From Eudorina sp. 2006-703-Eu-15 (Eukaryota > Chlorophyta > Chlorophyceae > Chlamydomonadales > Volvocaceae): DNA of 64,000 nt. How positions within the stretch are numbered: position 1 is the first letter of the stretch; each line of letters starts with the position of its first letter. The notes under the pieces are model-generated. The model saw only the letters and a list, made by a program, of their open reading frames with translations. It searched no databases and was not told the DNA's origin. The position numbers and the translations under genes are program-made. Of this stretch, positions 1 to 11,100 are shown piece after piece. The stretch is from positions 620,001 to 684,000 of the forward strand of contig BDSI01000038.1 in the NCBI GenBank assembly GCA_003117195.1, given 5' to 3'.

Positions 1-572
1 AACCCCGACCCAGCACCCACACACGCACATATACGCACACACACAAACACCCACCAACCAACGCGCACACGGAAAGGCAGGCAGGCACGAAGCCAGACCT
101 GACATTACCGCCGCGGTCATGATTACACACCAAAGATAATACAGAGTACGAGGTATCAAGAGTTTAGGGTCGCCCCGCTCGCAACTACAACGCTCCCCGT
201 TGGGCCGTCGTTGCTGCTGCGCGCCATCGCCCTAGGCTCATATCCTTCGGTAGATACATTCGATTACCCTGGAAAGGGCCTTCAATCTCCATCCCCTCCC
301 ACCCCGTACATTATTTCCTTGTCGTAGGCATGCGTACACATCCACACTACAAACCAATCCATCCCCGACCCCCTTCCCCCACCTCCTGATAAAGGACTGG
401 GTCCCAAAAGCTCGTGGCAGGTTGCCATCCATGGTCAGTCGTCTCCAGCGTCTGCAGTGAGGTGCCTCGAACAGAGAAGCGACCAGGAGCCCGCCAAGCA
501 ACCTGCGACGAAGACCATCATAAGGCCCATGAAACGCCGTCATGCGCTTGCTAGTACGGGCGCACGTCTCGA

Positions 573-800
573 TCACTGTTCGGGCACAGGCGCACCGGCG
601 CCCGAAATCCGCCGCGCGGCGGCCTCTGCCGCCGCCTGCACTTGGGCCGATGCGTGGGTTAGCCCTGTCGGCGCCTTGCATTCGTACACGGCCAGTCGGC
701 TCTGTAGCTCAGCAATCAGGGCCTCCTGCTTCTCTACTTGCTCCTGGAGCGCGCGAATCAGGTCCTGTATTGGCATCAACACGGAATCGGAAATGGTCAT
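573..800 (-). CDS. Short coiled-coil protein (hypothetical)
   Basis: An open frame of 75 codons runs from an ATG at 800-798 to a TGA at 575-573. The first two thirds form a likely amphipathic coiled coil with heptad-like Leu/Ile spacing (around LIRALQEQVEKQEALIAELQ). An Ala-rich stretch follows. I do not recognise the family. Just beyond the stop (537-435) another minus-strand stretch could encode a hydrophobic segment (MGLMMVFVAGCLAG) and a short tail ending in TGA at 437-435. That would suit a tail-anchored protein, but I found no acceptor that joins the two, so the join is not claimed. TGTAA on the minus strand at 128-124 could be the volvocine-type polyadenylation signal. Confidence 0.4.
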   Translation of the reverse strand: MTISDSVLMPIQDLIRALQEQVEKQEALIAELQSRLAVYECKAPTGLTHASAQVQAAAEAAARRISGAGAPVPEQ

Positions 801-1375
801 GGTATTTAGGCTTTGAAGGCCAAATGCCGATACTGTGCAACGACCAAGGCGGAGAAGGTCCTGGGAGGACAGGGTACAGGGTTCAGGGTTCAGGATACTA
901 CTGCCCTGAAGATGTGATAAAGAGGCCCAATCCCACCGGGGGCCGACGAGTCCTTCCGGCCGGCTCGCATCGACCCGCCGCGGGGCGCAGTTCGGCCGAC
1001 GTCGGCTCTTTTCCGTTGCCGGCATCGTAAAATCGGGGGGTCTAGCCCCGGAGCACTCGCGACCCACAAATCATGACGACGCGCACCTTCTGTCGCTCTC
1101 GGAAACGGCGCTGTGCCGTACGGTTGCGCTCGCGACAGAGCTCCTGCGCGGTTTTCCGAAGACATTACAGGGGGGCACATGACACAGCCGTCAGGGGTTA
1201 CGAATAACACAACAGAATAAACACATAAAAATTAGGTTTGGTTGGCAGCGCGCCAGGGTTGACGCAGTGGCGTAAACTCCAACCGCGGTCACCTTTGTGC
1301 GTAATCCAGAAAGCAGAAACCGCGCCCTACTGCTCCTGGACTAGCTCGAAGGCCGTTCCAACAGACGCCGGTTCA

Positions 1376-1652
1376 AAGATCACACCACCGAGGTGGCGGG
1401 GTATTCCGACGCAGCGGTCGCAGTGTCCGATTGAAGCCGACTGCGGCTTCGCCCACCTTCTTAGCAGCGGCCGAGCCACGGCGGCGCTGCGACGCTGGAC
1501 GTTTCCGTGATGTACGGCCGCTGGCGTCGGCACCATCCGTCGTTTCACCCTCTTCGGCCCCGTCAGCATCATCACCATCATTGTCGGCCGGTATCTCCTC
1601 ATCCTCCAGGCCGACGCTGCCGCTCCGGACCAAGGGAGCGGGAGCGGGTTCC
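1376..1652 (-). CDS. Candidate exon: acidic then basic nuclear-type segment
   Basis: An open minus-strand stretch begins after a good acceptor (…TTCATGCAG) near 1652 and runs to a TGA at 1375-1373. It encodes a Pro/Ala start, an acidic block (EDEEIPADNDGDDADGAEEG) and a strongly basic block (RTSRKRPASQRRR) resembling a nuclear localisation signal. It needs a phase-1 donor upstream. It could be the last exon of the gene ending at 1888, through a donor just before that gene's apparent stop, or part of a separate small gene. No domain is recognisable. In an alternative frame the tail reads on to a stop near 1327. Confidence 0.35.
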
Positions 1653-1887
1653 CCTGCATGAATCGACACAGCCAGGTAACAAGAGAAGCCGAGGTATCGA
1701 GCCACATGCATTCGATTCACCTGGGAACCTTTAGAGCATTCAAACAGTGAACGAACCGGATCCAATCGGAGCAGAAAGCGAACCTCGGATAGGACTGGAC
1801 CTGGATAGCCGAGAACCCGACCCGACCTCCAGGCCTAGTTATTGTCCAATCGGCTCCCCTTGATCGCTCCCGCCTCCACGCGGGACA

Positions 1888-4800
1888 TCACATCACCACA
1901 CGCCGCACCGCTCCGAAACACATCGCACCTCTGTCAGCGGCCAACGAGAGCACATTGCCGCTCGATAGGCGCGGACCCAGGCTCGTGCTGGGGTCGACCT
2001 TGATCACCGCCGCCGCAGGCGCCACTTCCAGCGCCGCCGCTGCCCCTACGTCCGCGCCGATGCTGCTATTACACGTCTCCTTGTCGGCAAAGTGAACCCC
2101 ACTTGACACCTCCACAGCCCCAGCAGGTTGTCCGTGTCCGTGCCCGTGTCCGGCATAAGGGTGAACCACTACGGCCCGACGCCGTGCTCGGCCAGAGGTG
2201 TTGGCAGCGGCAGCCGCAGCGGCAGCGGCGGCGATGGCGGCGTAATTGTTGCCTTCGCCCGCACCACGGTGGGGATAGGCCCCGTCATCAGCCCTCGCCG
2301 TCGAGCCACCTTGTTGTTGCCCGCCCATAGCTATTGGGGCGATCCGTGGCAGAACGTCCTCCATGTGAACGTCAAACACGCCAAACTGCCGTTGTTGCTG
2401 TTGCCGGGAACCACGCCCGTATTGCACGGACTGCTGCTGCTGCTGCTGTAGCTGCTGCTCATCCTCTTGCTGTTCCTGCTGCTGCTGTTGGGCGGCACCA
2501 AGCACCAGCTCCGGTGGCAGCATCCCGCCTTGTGGTTCGATGGGTGGCTGCAGCAGCATTACGCCACCATGGGCGAAGGGCATCTTCACCATTGCATTCA
2601 TGGCTGTGCCGACTTGCTGCGGGAACACGTCCGGTTTGGCGGCTGCAGTTGTGGCCGCACCCGCGGCGGCGTGCTGGCCATAGACCATCGCACCGTACGA
2701 CGGAGCCGTCGTATCAGCAGCGCCGGGGTTAAACGTGGCCGCTGCGGGATTGGAAGTCTGGTTGTTGTCCTCGTAGATTGACGCCGTGGAGGCTTGGCCT
2801 CGATTGGCACCTGCGGGACGTCGTTGTAATCAACAAAAAGCAAGAACTCAGTTTAATATCGGTTCATTTGTGATGTCTTGACACTCATTGACACAAAGCA
2901 GACGCACACATTCTGGTGTGGTTACACACTCTGGTGAGGCGGGTGATTTAGCTAAACAGTCACAATGACCACCGAGTCATATGATGCTTTTACAGCAGCT
3001 AAAGAATTAACCACCCACCGTCCAAAGTACCAGGACCCAGTTGCATGCCGTTCTGTGCGGCCTGCGCGAGGATTACCGCCAGGACGCCTGCGGGCGCACT
3101 GGCCACCGTCGTCAGCCGCGCGGGAGGAGCTCCGGTCCCAGTGCCGCCAGAGTTGGGGCCCGAAGATGGCTGGGACGGGACGGACCCCCGGGCCACCTGC
3201 ACTGCAGGCCTTCTCGGCAGGTTCATGAGACTTTCCAGTAGGGCGTCGGTGTGCTCGTCACCAGGAGGGACCAGCGTACTGGGGTTGATTCCCTGGGGGG
3301 AAGGCAAGTGGGTTTGAATGGGCCGCGGGGGATGAACTGACGAGCACTCAAAACGTGAATCATTGTAAGCACGGGTACTAAACAGGATTGACACGATTTA
3401 TTCCCATGTAGCAATCATAATACGTCGTCATTCTGACAGCCCTAGCCTAGGCAGTCGCACCTGAAATGCGAAAGGGCTGTCGCTGCCGCTGGCACTTGCG
3501 GCGCTACTCTCGCTTGTGCGCTGCGCAGCCACGGGCACAGTCAGCAGAGGCACCGCCGTCGCTCCCGTGAAGGCAGGCCGCGGAAGAGGTATTCCTTGCG
3601 GACTCGACGCGTATGGCAGTGCGTAATGGTGTAGGCGACCGGCGTTTGTCTCTTGCGGAATGCCCGTAGTCACCGCGAGACCCTGCAACGGGCGCGTTTG
3701 GGGGTGAGCAATGTTGATGCATACATGATTTTTTTTATTGGACTCTATAAAGTTGGCAATGATTCAATACACTTCGCGGCGCACAGGACTGGTACGCTTG
3801 CAGCAAGGGCGAAGGCTGTGCTAGGTTGTCGCATCTGTCGCTCTGCACCTGAAAATTGTCGTGGATGTTGTGGGCCGGGTGTGATCGCGCTGTCCCCAAG
3901 GTGCCAAGCATAAAAGTCTGGTCCAGCGAGGAGGCACACGCAGAGCCCAGCCGCACTGTTAGTAAGAAACTGCTCATCCCACATGAAGGCGAATTTGGTA
4001 TCTTAAATGATCCCTCATTATTCAGTGTTTTGGATAACGTAAAGATCGGCGAGCCTGGGCTTCAAAACCAGATTATACCTTACCATCGGCGCATTTGCAG
4101 CGGCGGCCCTTGGGTGAATTGAATGTGTTGGGTTAGGGTAGATCCGTGGCGGTGCATCTCCCAAGTCAAGTACTTGTGATGCCGGCCCCTGGGCCGAAGG
4201 CGACGACATGCAGGAGGCCAGCGGCTCAGACGAGGTGTACGCGCCGAAGTAAAAGGTCTCACTGCACTCCGCATTCATGCCATGAGCTGATTGACTGATG
4301 TCACGGCACAGCCCTGCGGCATTGGAAAAGTGCCGCAATGTAGTAAGAAATACGGCCATTGGGTGTACATGACATTGGCACTCGGAATTCATTAGCTTAC
4401 AAAGACCTTTATGCCGTTTTGTACATGGAATCAGTGGTATGGTAGAAGGGCAAATGAGGTCCGTAGCTGACAAATACTGTCATTTGCTGAACGCGCGCGC
4501 TTTCTTGTCAGTGAGCAAGTGGTCACAACAGAGGAGGATAAGCTTGCAGATATCACAGCTGTGTTTCATACCTTGAAAGACGGAGCCGTTTGAGAAGCTC
4601 CCCCACGTGCTGCGCCCGTCGATGTGACTTAGCCGCGCGTAGCTAACACTCCCTATTGCAATTATCGAGCTCCAACTGCCTTCTCGCAAGGGCAGTCGAT
4701 TGTCTGGGGCCTCTCCTTGTGGTCTCTGAGGCTGTTACTCACGCAACAATCATATATAGCATACATTTCCATGATAAATTCATTTGTAACAGTTATGCAT

Positions 4801-7755
4801 GCATGCTCTGAACTATGCTTTTGGTGAGAGGTGCCTTTGGATGTTAAATGGTAAACGACACACAGGTACGGAAATTTGTCAGCCATTCGGCGTTGTCATC
4901 CCAGTCATTTAAGCACATTAAAATGTAATGAATTGCATTTAAAATACATAACAAATTCATTATCTGTTGCGAGAAGAAAATAACCAAAAGCTCAAAATTG
5001 AAGCATTTCTTAAAGGTGATGAAACTAACATATTGAGTAATATTTTACACGCCTACGATGGAAAGTTCCACCGTCTATCGTTTTGAAATGGAGAACTTAC
5101 TAACATGCTGTGGGTTTCATTTGGAGTGTCATTCCGTCATGCGTTTGATCGAGGCAGACACCATGTTACAGAGTGCCTTTGGAAATGTTATGAACTCCAG
5201 CTGCGCCGTGCGGATGACGAAATTGGATGTCGTGTGTACCGGGTGTAATCATCCACTTCAGCAAAACATGTGTTTTTCCAACCTTTGCAATTATGTATGT
5301 CATAAATGTCGGCCTTACGTTTGCGCAAGTCTGCGGTGACTGGGTTCTAATACCTTGATTTATAATACAAAATCTTTTAGCACATCCGGCAGCATGTTTC
5401 CCTGGTACTTCATTAATTGTCCATCATTATATCATATCATTGGCTGGTGACCACTGCGAGCAGTAGACAGCAACATCTGAATTGTCAAACGTCTCTGTGC
5501 CAGCAGCAATGATTTGGGTTATTGTATGCCGTCACTGTCTCCGTTTAACTTCTCCATTCTCAATAGCTGCACACGCTGCGCACGCTGCACACGCTGCACA
5601 CGCTGCACACTTCTGCTCCGTTCGTCCAGGAACTGGATGCAAACGGCGTCCGTCGGTCTCCGCCAAAACGGCAACAATTTGCTGGGGCGCGAAATTTGCT
5701 TCCTGCAGAAAAAGCTTTTTAGGTTATATTCTCTGAGTCCACATATCCTGCTGTTTGTCCGCGCCTCGGTGCTGGTCCTTATGGTACAAAAGAGGCGCTT
5801 ATCCAGTCCGCGTCACCCTTTCACTCTCTTGTATCGTCCGGGTCCAATCTGCACCTCTCGTAATCCGGTCCTCAATATCAGCGCCATTAATTTGTTTAGG
5901 TTTGATCACGCAACTGCACAGCACGGACAACAGCATCTCTGCAGCGCCATGCGTTTCCCATTCACCGGGCTGGGGGGTAAAACACAGCTACATGCCGACA
6001 GCAATCGAATGATCCTCGGGCGTGGAAAATGTGAGGCAACAGCGTCCCGGTGACTGCCTCCCTGATGTACCTAGTGGTACCTGGTACTGCGCTGTGTTCT
6101 GCACGGCCATACGCAGCGGTTACAGCGTTGCGGGGCGTGCCGGGGAAATCGTGATGAAAATTACGGTGCCCATGAGACAAAATTGCGATCGAAGAGGATG
6201 GCCATAGAGGCTCTACAACGCACGCGAATGGCACCTGCGTCGCCAGTTCGCCACAGAGGGCGCTCATGAGAGAGAAATTCGAAGATCCGTGAACTATTAC
6301 TATTAAGGATCTTACAGCTGACCCCGCGGGTCATCGGTAACATACAATGCATAAGCGAAACTGCGCCACCATGGCGCACCGGACAGGCACAAGTGCACCG
6401 AAACACTCCCCGTGCCCACTCTACCAGGGAACCACCCCGTTCCTGAGAACCAACCACAGCCAGGGAGAAAGCCCGCTCAGGGGGAGTTAGCCACCAGGGC
6501 GCCCCTATTAGCGAACCACCACCCCAACCAAGGCGGGCTCACTTCTCCGGCAGCGGCAGTGCGGCACGTAGTCTTGGAGGGCAACGGGGGCTCGCGAGCC
6601 ACCATCAGGGGCCGCCTGCCCGTACGGGGGCCCACCGGGCCGAAAAAAACGCCCAACCCCATCAAGGCCCTTCCACCCGCGACCCACTACTACTCAGCGT
6701 CCACTGGGCATCGGCTAATGACCTTGGCCTGACGGCACAGGGCCACGGCACACAAGACGATATATCGTAAATGGGCGGGGCTTTGGACTGGCAGTCACAC
6801 GAGCTTTCGCCATTGCTGCCGTGGCAGTGGAGTACAGGGAGGATCGGGTGGAAACCGTCTGCATGTGGTCCTATGTGGCCAGGCGGCCTTGCACAGGAAA
6901 ATTTCGCATACACGTAAGCCCACGAGCTTTTAACGACGACCCCGTCTGGAGCGCTTCTGGGGACGGTTCCTGAATTGACCAGCAGTGCGGACTGGTCATA
7001 ACGAGCAAGTAGGCCTTGCAGAACCGTCCTGAACTGCACACAAGGGCGGCCCGGGCGGCGGATCCGCAATACTTCGACAGCCGCCGGCATGTGCTAACCT
7101 ACGCACGATGGTCATTCGCCCTCAGCCTTACTATGCACTCGCTAATTGCTTTATGGGCTGGGCCAGGGGCAGTTTGGTGGCATACGGGCTTTTCCGGGCT
7201 TAGCTATGCTCCTTGCATGTCACGCACTCCTGCTCGGCCTACCAACGAGCACACATTGACGGCACTGGCAAAGTCCACCATCAAACTTCGATAAGGAAAC
7301 GGTGGGTAGGACAAAAAGCAGCAAAAGAATGGGATTTTGAGATGGGGCTGCATCTCGGGTTGCAGCATTATCCGGTGCTCAGACAGGATGCGACCGTCCG
7401 CGTTTCCATCTTCACGATGTAAGATTACCTGTGGCGTCCAGTTGTAACCATATAAGGGATCCGCTGTAACGTTCGTTAATTCATTTGCAAAATTGATGAA
7501 CCCGAGTGTCAACGCGGTCTTGTGTTTATCCTTGGGTTGCTGTATTCCCGGCCCGCCAGGACCGTGAATGGTGCAGACGACCCAACGTCGCCTGCAGCTC
7601 GAACGGCAGGGCCTGATCCTTTCCCTATCAATTTTGTCCTGTACTGTCCTACATTGCCCAGCGAATCCTATTCTTGACGCGAGGCTGGAGCCAGGCCGAA
7701 CATCATCACTCACACTGGCAGGAACTGGCGTCGCGTAAGGTATGTCCTTAGGCAT
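1888..7755 (-). CDS. Multi-exon protein of unknown function with Gln/Ala-rich C-terminus
   Basis: Exons that join in phase: 3917-3849, 3682-3461, 3292-3019 and 2810-1888, preceded by 4313-4084 and one ending at 4572 (its start is not resolved). Further upstream are likely exons 7755-7429 (ATG at 7755), 7033-6914, one ending at 6235 (possibly from 6317), 5969-5855 and 5702-5611; the last three join in phase. Links between 6914 and 6317, and between 5611 and 4572, are not resolved, so two genes are possible. The last exon is low complexity: poly-Gln, poly-Ala and a His-Gly run, as in transcription factors and other disordered regulators. I see no DNA-binding or catalytic domain. The in-frame stop is at 1890-1888, but a donor just before it could lead to the exon at 1652-1376. 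Confidence 0.5.
5058..5339 (+). other. AT-rich stretch with a Cys-rich ORF, probably not a gene
   Basis: This is a 93-codon open frame in a locally AT-rich region (about 4,740-5,500). Its end has paired cysteines (VCTGCNHP, YVCHKCRP) that superficially resemble a zinc ribbon. There is no splice support and no known family, and the minus-strand gene around it probably treats this as intron. Confidence 0.12.
5566..5610. repeat. 9-bp tandem repeat (ACACGCTGC-type, about 5 copies)
   Basis: Five near-perfect head-to-tail copies of a 9-bp unit. It begins exactly at the donor of the minus-strand exon 5702-5611, so it forms the first bases of the next intron. If read through, it would encode a Cys-Ala-Ala or Cys-Ser-Val periodic peptide. 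Confidence 0.8.
6318..6900. other. Non-coding stretch with a GC-rich island
   Basis: No exon can be supported here. From about 6,412 to 6,730 the composition turns markedly GC-rich, and a 106-codon plus-strand frame is open without any recognisable protein. It probably lies in an intron of the minus-strand gene or is an old repeat fragment. Confidence 0.3.
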
Positions 7756-8151
7756 ATAACACGCTGAGAGCTGGCCGGCGATCGAAGTAAGATAATGGTA
7801 GGTTAGTTATATTCATGCAATGGTTTGATGAAGCAAAGCAGGTCAAAGTCCATGCTGTGCGTGCTGTCAAGTCCGACTGAGACAGTTAAGAACTGTTTGA
7901 CAGTTTCACATGCCGTACGTTAACACAAAACTCAATTTCGATTTGTTACAAATGTTGCAACGGGTTGGTGAGTGTGGAGGTCATCCACACGCCCGCTTGC
8001 CTGACCTGAATCTCAGTCTTGGAGAAGAGCCGTCGAGGACAGTGAGAGCGACGCAGCGATTGGAGTTCAGCGCATGGAAGTCGCTAAACATGGGGCTTTT
8101 GTAATCCAGCCATTCCTGGTTATGGGCAGTTGACTTGCAAACCTTGGAAAG

Positions 8152-11100
8152 ATGAAGGTCCAGCCGTTTATGATATTGGGCGCTTTGGCGATCGTCTTTC
8201 TACTCTTCGCCACTTACCACCAGGCAAGCTGCAGCTGATCGTAGAAATGAGTGTCGTCTGATTGAGGCTGTTGCAGGGCAAGCAATTGTTCTCCTGTTTT
8301 GAACGCAGCAACATCGCTTGTCGCATGCTTTGCATTTGGATCACCTTCGACAAGGTAAGTCGGAAGGCAGCGCTTTGTTTGTGTTTGAGTTGGCCGTCAT
8401 ACCGTAGTAAGCAGTGAACCCAAATGCTTACTTATTGAGGGCAACACGGTCAGTAACGTAATACACTACGTTGAAAGTGAAACAATTCTGCAATTTGGTC
8501 GCTTTGTTTCACCCAGGGGATATTTGTGACATGGCCTTTCGACGCCTGCACAAACCCATACTCCCCTTCGCCCTGTCGTCCGCAGACAAACATCTCCACC
8601 GACCACACAGCAGCGTGGACTGGCATGCTGTCTACGTAGCTGCAAAGGCTTCTGGCACGGAACAGGATTTCCTTGTCGCGATGCGCGCGTCGGTGCGCGG
8701 CGGGGCGGACAACGGTGTCGGGTGCGTGGCTGGAGCGGAGTTCTGCGCTTTCCCCGGGACACTGCCTGCAAGTCTCAGGTTCATGTGTTGCGGGGATCAG
8801 GGCAAAGTGCCGGAAGACCTGCGAAGCTTGTCCAACGTTCCTTGACGCTGGTAGCCCACAGCGGGTTGCAAGGACGGGCGCCCGGGGTCCATCACATGTG
8901 CCTCAAATGTGCCTCAAGTACTGCGCTTTGCGGGCTGTTTGGCTATCGGGATAATGTGAAGCATCCAGGCCAGCTTTCCGACCTTGTCATACGGAGACGA
9001 TGCGGCAATCGGCGGGGGATGCGAGTAGGTGCGGGTGATCAAGGAGGGAATGCGAGGACCGTGCCTGTGAAACGTCCATAAGAGGAGGTAAGAACAGCCG
9101 CGAGGTTCGTCGCCCGGCATCTGCGACAGCCCACCACAGCCCCTGTGACGCCTGGCCGGCCGTTGTCGTGAAACACTATCTGGAGGTTTGGGTAATCATC
9201 GTGTTCGTCCCCCGCAATCCCCCGCGTGTTGCCCGCAGCATGCAGACAGCCGGGCTGCCGTCCCAGGCGGCTTGCCCGCCCCAGAAGGATTGCCCCTCGT
9301 GTCCTGTGTCAGTGGAGGCCGCGACAACCACCGGCGCCGCCGCGACAACCTCTGGCGCCGCCGCCAGCGGCGCCAACACCACCGTCAGCTGGACGAGCTT
9401 CGTCGTGGACGGCCAGGCGCCGCAGATCAGCAAGGAGCTCGCTCGCAGTGTGGCGCGTGGCGGCGCCGTGATTGTCACGTGAGTATTTGAGTTACGTACT
9501 GTACGGCATGCTGCACGGCGTACCAGAGTGCGACGTCAGGGCGACTGACGCACCAAGTTGAACACGCGGCGGTTTCGACCGAATGGCTGCTGTCACCTGT
9601 GTGGGCGGCTCCCGCATCGTTGCGGCCTTTTCTTGGGATACAGCTCAACAGTTGCGCTGGGTCCTTCGTGTGCTGACGCTAGCCGAGGCTTGCGCTGCCC
9701 TCCTGCTGATTCCCTCCGGCCAGGTGGGCAAATTACGCGCTGTGGGACTTCGTCAAGACGTGGATTTTCCATGCCAAGGAAGTCGGTGCGTGGGGCGGGC
9801 TGGACAATCCAGTGGCGCGACGTGTGTAAAAGGGAACTGAGCCGCGAGAAGCGAAGTCCAGCGTATCAGGCGATGTAGGCGAAGGAAGTAAATGAAACCC
9901 GAAATACCCTTTACCCGAAACCCGAATTACCGACAACCCAGATGGAAGTGAATGGTGACGGCGACGTAGAGGATAGTCGCAGACCAGCCGCATCCGCGAG
10001 CGACCGTTGACTGATAAGGCAGGCGCCAGAGGTTCGGTAGCAACCGCCGGCTGAATGGCTGCCGTAGCCTAGTCTAAGGAAAGAGACTAGTTGAATTAAT
10101 CGATGGAATCTATCGTAATGCAACAAAGCGAGGGTGGGGTGCGACCACTGCTCGTGCAACGCCGAAAGCAAAACATCGTGCCCATCACAACCGGCCCAGC
10201 CCGTGCAAAGGATGCGATCGTACTGACCGTGTGTTTAGAAAAAACCGTGTGTGTGGCGGGGGGGGGAGGGGGGGGAGGCACGGCGAGGAGGGGGCCGCAG
10301 CCTTGGCAGCGCCCGCACCTCCTTTTCAGTTGCACACCCCTACCCCGTCGCTGGCAGAAGCGGTTCCTCATCGCAGCTCGGCGGTGGCGCGGTAATTCTA
10401 GCCCTCGACACCCTATCCACTCCCATATTTGCCCATGTCCGTGTATCCAGATGTTCGATGTCCCCTCCACTTCCCCAGTCAGTGCAGAAACAGTCTACCA
10501 ATCTCATATACCCCTCCATCTCCCCCCGCTTCAGGTCTGGACAACTACCTGGTCGGCGCAATGGACGCCCAGATCGGTCGTGAGCTGGTGGCCGCTGGCG
10601 TTCCCTGCTTCGCCATGTTCGAGACAGGGACCAACCACTCGGGAGTGGGCTCCGACCACCTGCAGTGGGGCGGGGAGGCCTTCCACAAGATGGTGGGTGC
10701 AACGAGGAGGGGAGGGCCTGCCGGACAGATGGGTGGGCGGCGGGATGATGGGTGGGCGGATGGCACGGGCCGCTGTTGTTTCAGTTGCGCGTGGCGATTT
10801 TGATTGGTTGGCGGGGAGGTTGGGAGATGGGCTCAAACGCTGCTTGGAAGAGTGCATGGGGAGAGGTGCGCGGCCGCGCGCCCACACCGCCGTGCCACCT
10901 GCTCCGTTCGACGTGTCACTCGTGGTGTGTGGTGTGCGGATGTGGGCTGTCCGGGGCGCGTAAGTAACAACATGGCTGTGCTCTGCGACGTGATTCGCCA
11001 TTGACCCAAATCGGCGGCACATCACGTCGCAGGACACAGCCGTGTTACGTACGAGGCACCTCCCTTTCCCCCTCACCTCCGGATCGGACCTTGCTATGGC

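Noticed and set aside
1..570. Telomere or centromere-type repeat at the left edge
   Set aside because: Only loose CA-rich sequence is present; no TTTTAGGG array.
5500..5620. CRISPR-like array or Cys-rich peptide gene
   Set aside because: The 9-bp units are contiguous with no spacers. It is a simple tandem repeat at the start of an intron.
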